Below, piece after piece: positions 37,601 to 50,677 of a stretch of DNA of 64,000 nt (position 1 is its first letter; each line of letters opens with the position of its first letter). The notes beneath the pieces are model-generated. The model ran no database searches, was not told the DNA's origin, and saw only the letters and a list, made by a program, of their open reading frames with translations. The stretch lies in contig CAWUCO010000291.1 in NCBI GenBank assembly GCA_963920705.1, positions 1,178,001 through 1,242,000 on the forward strand, written 5' to 3'. This DNA is from Odiellus spinosus (taxonomy: Eukaryota > Arthropoda > Arachnida > Opiliones > Phalangiidae). The position numbers and the translations under genes are program-made.

Positions 37601-39755
37601 TATGCTTGGGAAATTTGTGGATCTATACTTGGGAAATTTGTGGAACTATACTTGGGAAATTTGTGGAACTATACTTGGGAAATTTTTGGATCTATACTTG
37701 GGAAATTAGTGGATCTATACATGTTAAATTTGAGGATCTATGCTTGGGAAATTAGTGGATCAATGCTTGGGAAATTAGTGGATCTATACTTGGGAAATTT
37801 ATGGAACTATACTTGGGAAATTTGTGGATCTATACTTGGGAAATTTGAGGATCTATGCTGGGGAAATTTGTGGATCTATGCTTGGGAAATTTGTGGATCT
37901 ATGCTTGGAAAATTTGTGGATCCATTCTTGGGAAATTTGTGGATCTATGCTTGGGAAATTTGTGGATCTAGGCTTGGGAAATTTGTGGATCTACGCTTTA
38001 GAATTTTGTGGATCTATACTTCGTTAATTTGTGGATCTATGCTTGGGAAATTAGTGGATCTATACATGGTAAATTTGAGGATCTATGCTTGGGAAATTTG
38101 TGGATCTATACTTGGTAAATTTGTGGATCTATACTTGGAACATTTGTGGATATATACTTCGTAAAGTTGTGGATCTATGCTTGGGAAATTTGTGGATCTA
38201 TGCTTGGGAAATTTGTGGATCTATGCATGGGGAATTTGTGGATCTATGCTTGGGTAATTTGTGGATCTATGCTTGGGAAATTTATGGATCTATGCTTGGG
38301 AAATTTGTGGACCTATGCTTGGGAAATTTGTGGACCTATGCTTGGGAAATTTGTGGATCTAAGCTTGGGAAATTTGTGGATCTATGCTTGGGTAATTTGT
38401 GGATCTATGCTTGGGAAATTTGTGGATCTACGCTTGGGAAATTAGTGGATCTATACATGGTAAATTTGAGGATCTATGCTTGGGAAATTTGTGGATCTAT
38501 ACTTGGTAAATTTGTGGATCTATGCTTGGGAAATATGTGGATCTATGCTTGGAAAATTTGTGGATCTATACTTAGGACATTTGAGGATCTATGCTGCGGA
38601 AATTTTTGGATCTATGCTTGGGAAATTTGTGGATCTATGCTTGGAAAATTTGTGGATCTATACTTGGGAAATTTGAGGATCTATGCTGCGGAAATTTGTG
38701 GATCTATGCTTGGGAAATTAGTGGATCTATACTTGGTAAATTTGTGGATCTACGCTTGGAAAATTTGTGGATCTATACTTGGGAAATTTGTGGAACTATA
38801 CTTGGGAAATTTATGGAACTATACTTGGGAAATTTGTGGATCTATACTTAGGAAATTTGAGGATCTATGCTGGGGAAATTTGTGGATCTATGCTTAGGAA
38901 ATTTGTGAATCTATGCTTGGAAAATTTGTGGATCCATTCTTGGGAAATTTGTGGATCTATGCTTGGGAAATTTGTGGATCTAGGTTTGGGAAATTTGTGG
39001 ATCTACGCTTTAGAATTTTGTGGATCTATACTTCGTTAATTTGTGGATCTATGCTTGGGAAATTAGTGGATCTATACATGGTAAATTTGAGGATCTATGC
39101 TTGGGAAATTTGTGGATCTATACTTGGGAAATTAGTGGATCTATACATGGTAAATTTGAGGATCTATGCTTGGGAAATTTGTGGATCTATACTTGGTAAA
39201 TTTGTGGATCTATACTTGGAACATTTGTGGATATATACTTCGTAAAGTTGTGGATCTATGCTTGGGAAATTTGTGGATCTATGCTTGGGAAATTTGTGGA
39301 TCTATGCATGGGGAATTTGTGGATCTATGCTTGGGTAATTTGTGGATCTATGCTTGGGAAATTTGTGGATCTATGCTTGGGAAATTAGTGGATCTATACA
39401 TGGTAAATTTGAGGATCTATGCTTGGGAAATTTGTGGATCTATACTTGGGAAATTTGTGGATCTATACTGGGGAAATTTGTGGATCTATGCTTGGAAAAT
39501 TTGTGGATCTATACTTGGGAAATTTGTGGATCTATGCTTGGGAAATTTGTGGTTTTATGCTTGGGAAATTTGTGGATCTATACTTGGGAAATTTGTGGAA
39601 CTACACTTGGGAAATTTTTGGATCTATACTTGGGAAATTAGTGGATCTATTCATGTTAAATTTGAGGATCTATGCTTGGGAAATTAGTGGATATATACTT
39701 GGTAAATTTGTGGATCTACGCTTGGAAAATTTGTGGATCTATACTTGGGAAATAA
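37601..39755 (+). repeat. Mosaic segment with about 1.0-1.1-kb duplication
   Basis: Mixture of GTGGAACTATAC monomers (family A) and family B monomers. The stretch with GGATCCATTCTTGGG near 37,920 and TACGCTTTAGAATTT near 37,992 recurs near 38,932 and 39,004 (offset 1,012). After three additional monomers the offset becomes 1,081 (38,085 against 39,166). The middle, about 38,400-38,700, carries the CTTAGGACATTT/ATGCTGCGG pair typical of block P, so a P-type fragment sits inside A-type sequence. Confidence 0.78.
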
Positions 39756-42700
39756 GTGGATCTATACATGTTAAATTTGAGGATCTATGATTGGGAAATT
39801 TGTGAATATATGCTTGGGAAATTTTTGGATCTATACTTGGTAAATATGTGGATATATACTTGGGAAATTTTTAGATATATTCTTTGCAATTTGTCGATCT
39901 ATGCTTGGAAAATTTGTGGATCTATGCTTGGGAAATTTGTGGATCTAAGCTTGGGAAATTTGTGGATCTATACTTGAGAAAAGTGTGGATCTATACTTGG
40001 ATATTTGTGGATCTATACTTGGGAATTTTTGGATCTATACTTGGGAAATTAGTGGATGTATGCTTGGGAAATTTGTGGATCTACACTTGGGAAATTTTGA
40101 GATATATTCTTGGTAATTTGAGGATCTATACTTGGTAAATTTTTGGATCTATGCTTGAGAAAAATGTAGATCTATACTTGGAAATTTGTGGATCTATACT
40201 TGGGAAATTATTGGATTTTGCCTGGGATATTTGTGAATCTATACTTGGGAAATTAGTGGATCTATACATGGTAAATTTGAGGATCTATGCTTGGGAAATT
40301 TGTGGATCTATGCTTGGAAAATTTGTGGATCTATACTTGGGAAATTTGAGGATCTATGCTGGGGAAATTTGTGGATCTATGCTTGGGAAATTTGTGGATC
40401 TATGCTTGGGAAATTTGTGGATCTATGCTTTAGAAATTTGTGGATCTATACTTCGTTAATTTGTTGATCTATGCTTGGGAAATTTGTGGATCTATGCTTG
40501 GGAAATTAGTGGATCTATACATGGTAAATTTGAGGATCTATGCTTGGGAAATTTGTGGATCTATTCTTGGTAAATTTGTGGATCTATACCTGGAACATTT
40601 GTGGATATATACTTCGTAAAGTTGTGGATCTATGCTTGGGAAATTTGTGGATCTATGCTTGGGAAATTTGTGGATCTATGCATGGGGAATTTGTGGATCT
40701 ATGCTTGGGTAATTTGTGGATCTATGCTTGGGAAATTTGTGGATTTATGCTTGGGAAATTAGTGGATCTATACATGGTAAATTTGAGGATCTATGCTTGG
40801 GAAATTTGTGGATCTATACTTGGGAAATTTGTGGATCTATGCTTGGGAAATTTGTGGATCTATGCTTGGGAAATTTGTGGATCTATGCTTGGAAAATTTG
40901 TGGATCTATACTTAGGAAATTTGAGGATCTATGCTTCGGAAATTTGTGGATCTATGCTTGGAAAATTTTGTGGATCTATACTTGGGAAATTTGTGGATCT
41001 ATGCTTGGGAAATTTGTGGATCTATGCTTGGGAAATTTGTGGATCTATTCTTGGGAAATTTGTGGAACTACACTTGGGAAATTTTTGGATCTATACTTGG
41101 GAAATTAGTGGATCTATTCATGTTAAATTTGAGGATCTATGCTTGGGAAATTAGTGGATATATACTTGGTAAATTTGTGGATCTACGCTTGGAAAATTTG
41201 TGGATCTATACTTAGGAAATAAGTGGATCTATACATGTTAAATTTGAGGATCTATGATTGGGAAATTTGTGAATATATGCTTGGGAAATTTTTGGATCTA
41301 TACTTGGTAAATATGTGGATATATACTTGGGAAATTTTTAGATATATTCTTTGCAATTTGTCGATCTATGCTTGGAAAATTTGTGGATCTATGCTTGGGA
41401 AATTTGTGGATCTATGCTTGGGAAATTTGTGGATCTATACTTGAGAAAAGTGTGGATGTATGCTTTTGAAATTTGTGGATCTACACTTGGGAAATTTTGA
41501 GATATATTCTTGGTAATTTGAGGATCTATACTTGGTAAATTTTTGGATCTATGCTTGAGAAAAATGTAGATCTATACTTGGAAATTTGTGGATCTATACT
41601 TGGGAAATTATTGGATTTTGCCTGGGATATTTGTGAATCTATACTTGGGAAATTAGTGGATCTATACATGGTAAATTTGAGGATCTATGCTTGGGAAATT
41701 TGTGGATCTATGCTTGGAAAATTTGTGGATCTATACTTGGGAAATTTGAGGATCTATGCTGGGGAAATTTGTGGATCTATGCTTGGGAAATTTGTGGATC
41801 TATGCTTGGGAAATTTGTGGATCTATGCTTTAGAAATTTGTGGATCTATGCTTTAGAAATTTGTGGATCTATACTTCGTTAATTTGTGGATCTATGCTTG
41901 GGAAATTTGTGGATCTATGCTTGGGAAATTAGTAAATCTATACATGGTAAATTTGAGGATCTATGCTTGGGAAATTTGTGGATCTATACTTGGGAAATTA
42001 GTGGATCTATACATGGTAAATTTGAGGATCTATGCTTGGGAAATTTGTGGATCTATACTTGGTAAATTTGTGGATCTATGCTTGGGAAATTTGTGGATCT
42101 ATGCTTGGAAAATTTGTGGATCTATACTTGGGAAATTAGTGGATCTATACATGTTAAATTTGAGGATCTATGCTTGGGAAATTAGTGGATCTATACTTGG
42201 TAAATTTGTGGATCTACGCTTGGAAAATTTGTGGAACTATACTTGGGAAATTTGTGGATCTATACTTGGGAAATAAGTGGATCTATACATGTTAAATTTG
42301 AGGATTTATGCTTGGGAAATTTGTGGATATATGCTTGGGAAATTTTTGGATCTATACTTGGTAAATATGTGGATCTATACTTGGGAAATCGGTGGATCTA
42401 TACTTGGTAAATATGTAATCTATACTTGGGAAATCTGTGGATCTATACTTTGTAAATATGTGGATCTATACTTGGGAAATTTTTCGATATATTCTTTGCA
42501 ATTTGTTGATTTATGCTTGGAAAATTTGTGGATCTATGCTTGTGAAATTTGTGGTTCTATACTTGAGAAAAGTGTGGATCTATACTTGGATATTTGTGGA
42601 TCTATACTTGGGAAATTTTTGGATCTATACTTGGGTAATTAGTGGATCTATGCTTGGGAAATTTGTGGATCTATACTTGGGAAATTAGTGGATCTATACA

Positions 42701-43349
42701 TGGTAAATTTGAGGATCTATGCTTGGGAAATTTGTGGATCTATACTTGGTAAATTTGTGGATCTATGCTTGGGAAATTTGTGGATCTATGCTTGGAAAAT
42801 TTGTGGATCTATACTTGGGAAATTAGTGGATCTATACATGATAAATTTGAGGATCTATGCTTGGGAAATTAGTGGATCTATACTTGGTAAATTTGTGGAT
42901 CTACGCTTGGGAAATAAGTGGATCAATACATGTTAAATTTGAGGATTTATGCTTGGGAAATTTGTGGATATATGCTTGGGAAATTTTTGGATCTATACTT
43001 GGTAAATATGTGGATCTATACTTGGGAAATCGGTGGATCTATACTTGGTAAATATGTAATCTATACTTGGGAAATCTGTGGATCTATACTTGGTAAATAT
43101 GTGGATCTATACTTGGGAAATTTTTAGATATATTCTTTGCAATTTATTGATTTATGCTTGGAAAATTTGTGGATCTATGCTTGGGAAATTTTTGGTTCTA
43201 TACTTGAGAAAAGTGTGGATCTATACTTGGATATTTGTGGATCTATACTTGGGAAATTTTTGGATCTATACTTGGGTAATTAGTGGATGTATGCTTGGGA
43301 AATTTGTGGATCTACACTTGGGAAATTTTGAGATATATTCTTGGTAATT
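39756..43349 (+). repeat. Family A segment with 1.4-kb and 641-bp duplications
   Basis: CTTGAGAAAAGTGTGG lies near 39,975, 41,440, 42,564 and 43,206; GAGATATATTCTTGG near 40,098, 41,496 and 43,330. The ATTGGATTTTGCCTGGG monomers near 40,212 and 41,612 are 1,400 bp apart, and the stretch starting near 39,756 recurs at 41,223 (1,467 bp). At the right, a one-base-short monomer ATATGTAATC at 42,411 recurs at 43,052, giving a 641-bp tandem copy. This repeats the family A composition of 1-9 kb, but I found no long collinear match to it. Confidence 0.8.
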
Positions 43350-46190
43350 TGTGGATCTATACTTGGTAAATTTTTGGATCTATATTTGAGAAAAATGTGG
43401 ATCTATACTTGGAAATTTGTGGATCTATACTTGGAAATTTGTGGATCTATACTTGGGAAATTATTGGACCTATACATGGGAAATTTGAGGATCTATGCTT
43501 GGGAAATTTGTGGATCTATGCATGGGGAATTTGTGGATCTATACTTGGTAAATTTGTGGATCTATACTTGGGAAAATTGTGGAACTATACTTGGGAAATT
43601 TGTGGATCTATACTTGGGAAATTAGTGGATCTATACATGTTAAATTTGAGGATCTATGCTTGGGAAATTAGTGGATCTATACTTGGTAAATTTGTGGATC
43701 TACGCTTGGAAAATTTGTGGATCTATACTTGGGAAATTTGTTTTACTATACTTGGGAAATTTGTGGAACTATACTTGGGAAATTTGTGGATCTATACTTG
43801 GGAAATAAGTGGATCTATACATGTTAAATTTGAGGATCTATGCTTGGGAAATTTGTGGATATATGCTTGGGAAATTTTTGGATCTATACTTGGGAAATCT
43901 GTGGATCTATACTTGGTAAATTTGTGGATCTATACTTGGGAAATTTTTAGATATATTCTTGGCAATTTGTCGTTCTATGCTTGGAAAATTTGTGGATCTA
44001 TACTTTGGAAATTTGAGGATCTATGCTGCGGAAATTTGTGGATCTATGCTTGGGAAATTTGTGGATCTATGCTTGGGAAATTTGTGGATCTATGCTTGGG
44101 AAATTTGTGGATCTATGCTTGGGTAATTTGTGGATCTATGCTTTTGAAATTTGTGGATCTATGCTTGGGAAATTAGTGGATCTATACTTGGAAATTTGAG
44201 GATCTATGCTTTAGAAATTTGTGGATCTATACTTCGTAAATTTGTGGATCTATGCTTGGGAAATTTGTGGATCTATGCTTGGGAAATTAATGGATCTATA
44301 CATTTTAAATTTGTGGATCTATGCTTGGGAAATTTGTGGATCTATACTTGGGAAATTTGTGGATCTATACTTGGGAAATTAGTGGATCTATACATGTTAA
44401 ATTTGAGGATCTATGCTTGGGAAATTAGTGGATCTATACTTGGTAAATTTGTGGATCTACGCTTGGAAAATTTGTGGATCTATACTTGGGAAATTTGAGG
44501 ATCTATGCTGCGGAAATTTGTGGATCTATGCTTGGGTAATTTGTGGATCTATGCTTGGGAAATTAGTGGATCTATACATGGTAAATTTGAGGATCTATGC
44601 TTGGGAAATTTGTGGATATTTACTTGGTAAATTTGTGGATTTATGCTTGGAAAATTTGAGGATCTATACTTAGGAAATTTGAGGATCTATGCTTGGGAAA
44701 TTTTTGGATCTATACTTGGGAAATTAGTGGATCTATACATGTTACAATTTGATGATATATGCTTGGGAAATTAGTGGATCTATACTTGGTAAATTTGTGG
44801 ATCTACGCTTGGAAAATTTGTGGATCTATATTTGGGAAATTTGTGGAACAATACTTGGGAAATTTGTGGAACTATACATGGTAAATTTGAGGATCTATGC
44901 TGGGGAGATTTGTGGATATATGCTTGAGAAATTTGTGGATCTAAGCTTTGGAAATTTGTGGATCTATGCTTGGGAAGTTTGTGGATCTATGCTTGGGAAA
45001 TTTGTGGATCTATGCTTTAGAAATTTGTGGATCTATACTTCGTTAATTTGTGGATCTATGCTTGGGAAATTTGTGGATCTATGATTGGGAAATTAGTGGA
45101 TCTATACATGGTAAATTTGAGGATCTATGCTTGGGAAATTTGTGGATCTATACTTGGGAAATTAGTGGACCTATACATGGTAAATTTGAGGATCTATGCT
45201 TGGGAAATTTGTGGATCTATACTTGGTAAATTTGTGGATCTCTGCTTGGGAAATTTGTGGATCTATGCTTTTAAAATTTGTGGATCTATACTTTGGAAAT
45301 TTGTGGATCTATGCTTGGGAAATTTGTGGATCTATGCTTGGGAAATTTGTGGATCTAAGCTTGGGAAATTTGTGGATCTATGCTTGGGAAATATGTGGAT
45401 CTATGCTTGTTAAATTTGTGGATCTACGCTTGGAAAATTTATGGATCTATACTTTGGAAATTTGTGGAACTATACTTGGGAAATTTGTGGATCTATACTT
45501 GGGAAATAAGTGGATCTATACATGTTAAATTTGAGGATCTATTCTTTGGAAATTTTTGGATATATGCTTGGGAAATTTTTGGATCTATACTTGGTAAATA
45601 TGTGGATCTATACTTGGTAAATATGTGGATCTATACTTGGGAAATTTTTAGATATATTCTTGGCAATTTGTCGATCTATGCTTGGAAAATTTGTGGATCT
45701 ATGCTTGGGTAATTTGTGGATCTATACTTGGGAAATTTGTGGATCTATACTTGGGAAATTTGTGGATCTATGCTTGGGAAATTTGTGGATCTATGCTTGG
45801 AAAATTTGTGGATCTATACTTAGGAAATTTGAGGATCTATGCTGCGGAAATTTGTGGATCTATGCTTGGGAAATTTGTGGATCTATGCTTGGAAAATTTG
45901 TGGATCTATACTTGGGAAATTTGTGGATCTATGCTTGGGAAATTTGTGGATCTATACTTGGGAAATTTGTGGAACTATACTTGGGAAATTTTTGGATCTA
46001 TACTTGGGAAATAAGTGGATCTATACATGTTAAATTTGAGGATCTATGCTTGGGAAATTTGTGGATATATGCTTGGGAAATTTTTGGATCTATACTTGGT
46101 AAATATGTGGATCTATACTTGGGAAATCTGTGGATCTATACTTGGTAAATATGTGGATCTATACTTGGGAAATTTTTAGATATATTCTTG
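43350..46190 (+). repeat. Mosaic A/B satellite segment
   Basis: Alternates GTGGAACTATAC and TACATGTTAAATTTGAGG monomers (family A) with ATGCTGCGG monomers near 44,023, 44,507 and 45,840 (family B). Unusual monomers include GTTACAATTTGATG near 44,742, which carries an extra base, and TTTTACTATAC near 43,741. No large collinear duplication was found for this segment, so it may be among the older parts of the array. Confidence 0.75.
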
Positions 46191-49100
46191 GCAATTTGTC
46201 GATCTATGCTTGGAAAATTTGTGGATCTATGCTTAGGAAATTTGTGGATCTATACTTGAGAAAAGTGTGGATCTATACTTGGATATTTGTGGATTTATAC
46301 TTGTGAAATTTTTGGATCTATACTTGGGAAATTAATGGATGTATGCTTGGGAAATTTGTGGATCTACACTTGGGAAATTTTGAGATATATTCTTGGTAAT
46401 TTGGATCTATGCTTGAGAAAAATGTGGATCTATACTTGGAAATTTGTGGATCTATACTTGGGAAATTAGTGGATCTATACATGGTTAATTTGAGGATCTA
46501 TGCTTGGGAAATTTTTGGATCTATACTTGGGAAATTTGAGGATCTATGCTGGGGAAATTCGTGGATCTATGCTTGGGTAATTTGTGGATCTATGCTTGGG
46601 AAATTTGTGGATCTATGCTTGGGAAGTTTGTGGATCTATGCTTGGGAAATCTGTGGATCTATGCTTTAGAAATTTGTGGATCTATACTTCGTTAATTTGT
46701 GGATCTATGCTTGGGAAATTTGTGGATCTATGCTTGGGAAATTAGTGGATCTATACATGGTAAATTTGAGGATCTATGCATGGGAAATTTGTGAATCTAT
46801 ACTTGGGAAATTAGTGGATCTATACATGGTAAATTTGAGGATCTATGCTTGGGAAATTTGTGGATCTATACTTGGTAAATATGTGATTTATGCTTGGGAA
46901 ATTTGTGGATCTATGCTTGGAAAATTTGTGGATCTATACTTGGGAAATTTGAGGATCTATGCTGCGGAAATTTGTGGATCTATGCTTGGGAAATTTGTGG
47001 ATCTAAGCTTGGGAAATTTGTGGATCTATGCTTGGGTAATTTGTGGATCTATGCTTGGGAAATTTGTGGATCTATGCTTGGGAAATTTGTGGATCTATGC
47101 TTGGGAAATTTGTGGATCTATGCTTGGCAAATTTGTGGATCTATACTTAGGAAATTTGAGGATCTATGCCGCGGAAATTTGTGGATCTATGCTTGGGAAA
47201 TTTGTGGATATATGCTTGGGAAATTTGTGGGTCTATATTTGGGAAATTAGTGGATTTATACATGCTAATTTGAGGATCTATGCTTGGGAAATTTGTGGAT
47301 CTATGGTTGGAAAATTTGTGTATCTATACTTGGGAAATTTGAGGATCTATGCTTGGGAAATTTGTGGATCTATGCTTGGGAAATTTGTGGATCTATGCTT
47401 GGTAACTTTGTGGATCTATGCTTGGGAAATTTGTGGATCTATGCTTTAGAAATTTGTGGATCTATACTTCGTTAATTTGTGGATCTATACTTCGTTAATT
47501 TGTGGATCTATGCTTGGGAAATTTGTGGATCTATGCTTGGGAAATTAGTGGATCTATACATGGTAAATTTGAGGATCTTTGCTTGGGAAATTTGTGGATC
47601 TATGCCTGGAAAATTTGTGGATCTATACATGCTAATTTGAGGATCTATACTTGGGAAATTTGTGGATCTATGCTTGGGAAATTTGTGGATCTATGCTTGG
47701 GAAATTTGTGGATCTAAGCTTGGGAAATTTGTGGATCTATGCTTGGGAAATATGTGGATCTACGCTTGGTAAATTTGTGGATCTACGATTGGAATATTTG
47801 TGGATCTATACTTGGGAAATTTGTGGAACTATACTTGGGAAATTTGTGGAACTATACTTGGGAAATTTGTGGATCTATACTTGGGAAATAAGTGGATCTA
47901 TACATGTTAAATTTGAGGATCTATGCTTGGGAAATTTGTGGATATATGCTTGGGAAATTTTTGGATCTATACTTGGTAAATATGTGGATCTATACTTGGG
48001 AAATCTGTGGATCTATACTTGGTAAATATGTGGATCTATACTTGGAAAATTTTTAGATATATTCTTGGCAATTTGTCGATCTATGCTTGGAAAATTTGTG
48101 GATCTATGCTTGGGAAATTTGTGGATCTATACTTGAGAAAAGTGTGGATCTATACTTGGATATTTTTGGATCTATACTTGGGAAATTAGTGGATGTATGC
48201 TTGGGAAATTTGTGGATCTACGCTTGGGAAATTTTGAGATATATTCTTGGTAATTTGTGGATCTATACTTGGTAAATTTTTGGATCTATGCTTGAGAAAA
48301 ATGTGGATCTATACTTGGAAATTTGTGGATCTATACTTGGGAAATTATTGGATTTTGCCCGGGATATTTGTGAATCTATGCTTGGGAAATTTGTGGATCT
48401 ATACTTGGGAAATTAGTGGATCTATACATGGTAAATTTGAGGATCTATGCTCTGGAAATTTGTGGATCTATGCTTGGGAAATTTGAGGATCTATGCTGGG
48501 GAAATTCGTGGATCTATGCTTGGGTAATTTGTGGATCTATGCTTGGGAAATTTGTGGATCTATGCTTGGGAAGTTTGTGGATCTATGCTTGGGAAATCTG
48601 TGGATCTATGCTTTAGAAATTTGTGGATCTATACTTCGTTAATTTGTGGATCTATGCTTGGGAAATTTGTGGATCTATGCTTGGGAAATTAGTGGATCTA
48701 TACATGGTAAATTTGAGGATCTATGCTTGGGAAATTTGTGAATCTATACTTGGGAAATTAGTGGATCTATACATGGTAAATTTGAGGATCTATGCTTGGG
48801 AAATTTGTGGATCTATACTTGGTAAATTTGTGATTTATGCTTGGGAAATTTGTGGATCTATACTTGGGAAATTTGAGGATCTATGCTGCGGAAATTTGTG
48901 GATCTATGCTTGGGAAATTTGTGGATCTAAGCTTGGGAAATTTGTGGATCTATGCTTGGGTAATTTGTGGATCTATGCTTGGGAAATTTGTGGATCTATG
49001 CTTGGGAAATTTGTGGATCTATGCTTGGGAAATTTGTGGATCTATGCTTGGCAAATTTGTGGATCTATACTTAGGAAATTTGAGGATCTATGCCGCGGAA

Positions 49101-49206
49101 ATTTGTGGATCTATGCTTGGGAAATTTGTGGATATATGCTTGGGAAATTTGTGGGTCTATATTTGGGAAATTAGTGGATTTATACATGCTAATTTGAGGA
49201 TCTATG
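46191..49206 (+). repeat. Family A/B segment with 1.95-kb duplication
   Basis: The rare GGGGAAATTCGTGG monomer at 46,551 recurs at 48,498 (offset 1,947), and ATGCCGCGGAAATTT, the only CCGCGG seen, at 47,169 recurs at 49,093 (offset 1,924, one monomer lost). Both are followed by the same GTGGGTCTATATTTGGG monomer. The CTTGAGAAAAGTGTGG monomers near 46,260 and 48,134 are the last family A markers in the window. Homology stops near 49,206, where the second copy joins block P3 through CTTGGCAAATTT. Confidence 0.83.
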
Positions 49207-50677
49207 CTTGGCAAATTTGTGGATCTATACTTGGGAAATTTGAGGATCTATGCTGCGGAAATTTGTGGATCTATGCTTGGGAAATTTGTGGATCTATGCT
49301 TGGTAAATTTGTGGATCTATGCTTGGGAAATTTGTGGATCTATGCTTGGGAAATTTGTGGATCTATGCTTGGGAAATTTGTAAATCTATGCTTGGGAAAT
49401 TTGAGGATCTATGCTTGGGAAATTAGTGGATCTATACATGGTAAATTTGAGGATCTATGCTTGGGAAATTTGTGGATCTATACTTGGTAAATTTGTGGAT
49501 CTATGCTTGGGAAATTTGTGGATCTATGCTTGGAAAATTTGTGGATCTATGCTTAGGAAATTTGAGGATCTATGCTGCGGAAATTTGTTGATCTATGCTT
49601 TAGACATTTGTGGATATATGCTTGGGAAATTTGTGGATCTATATTTGGGAAATTAGTGGATCTATACATGCTAATTTGAGGATCTATGCTAGGGAAATTT
49701 GTGGATCTATGCTTGGAAAATTTGTGGATCTATGCTTGGGAAATTAGTGGATCTATACATGGTAAATTATAGGATCTATGCTTGGGAAATTTGTGGATCT
49801 ATACTTGGTAAATTTGTGGATCTATGCTTGGGAAATATGTGGATCTATGCTTGGAAAATTTGTGGATCTATACTTAGGACATTTGAGGATCTATGCTGCG
49901 GAAATTTTTGGATCTATGCTTGGGAAATTTGTGGATCTATGCTTGGAAAATTTGTGGATCTATACTTGGGAAATTTGAGGATCTATGCTTGGGAAATTTA
50001 AGGATCTATGCTTGGGAAATTAGTGGATCTATGCTTGGGAAATTTGTGGATCTATGCTTGGAAAATTTGTGGATCTATACTTAGGAAATTTGAGGATCTA
50101 TGCTGCGGAAATTTGTGGATCTATGCTTGGGACATTTGTGGATATATGCTTGGGAAATGTTGTGGATCTATATTTGGGAAATTAGTGGATCTATACATGC
50201 TAATTTGAGGATCTATGCTTGGGAAATTTGTGGATCTATGCTTGGAAAATTTGTGGATCTATGCTTGGGAAATTTGTGGATCTATGCTTGGAAAATTTGT
50301 GGATCTATACTTTGGAAATTTGAGGATCTATGCTGCGGAAATTTGTGGATCTATGCTTGGGAAATTTATGGATCTATGCTTGGGAAATTTGTGGATCTAT
50401 GCTTGGGAAATTTGTGGATCTATGCTTGGGTAATTTGTGGATCTATGCTTGGGAAATTTGTGGATCTATGCTTGGGAAATTAGTGGATCTGTACATGGTA
50501 AATTTGAGGATCTATGCTTGGGAAATTTGTGGATCTATACTTGGTAAATTTGTGGATCTATGCTTGGGAAATATGTGGATCTATGCTTGGAAAATTTGTG
50601 GATCTATACTTAGGACATTTGAGGATCTATGCTGCGGAAATTTTTGGATCTATGCTTGGGAAATTTGTGGATCTATG
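49207..50677 (+). repeat. 1,471-bp partial tandem copy preceding block P3
   Basis: The first part matches the start of P3 1,471 bp downstream (64 monomers minus one base): GTAAATTATAGG at 49,762 and 51,233, and the CTTGGCAAATTT start near 49,209 and 50,680. It equals P2 at an offset of 23,832. Near 50,030 it departs from that pattern and from about 50,100 follows sequence like 21,716 in P1 (offset 28,384), so it is a composite of two P-type fragments. Confidence 0.82.

Noticed and set aside
44738-44775. Possible insertion site at the odd GTTACAATTTGATG monomer
   Set aside because: Only one extra base and two substitutions; the flanking monomers continue without a target duplication or foreign sequence.
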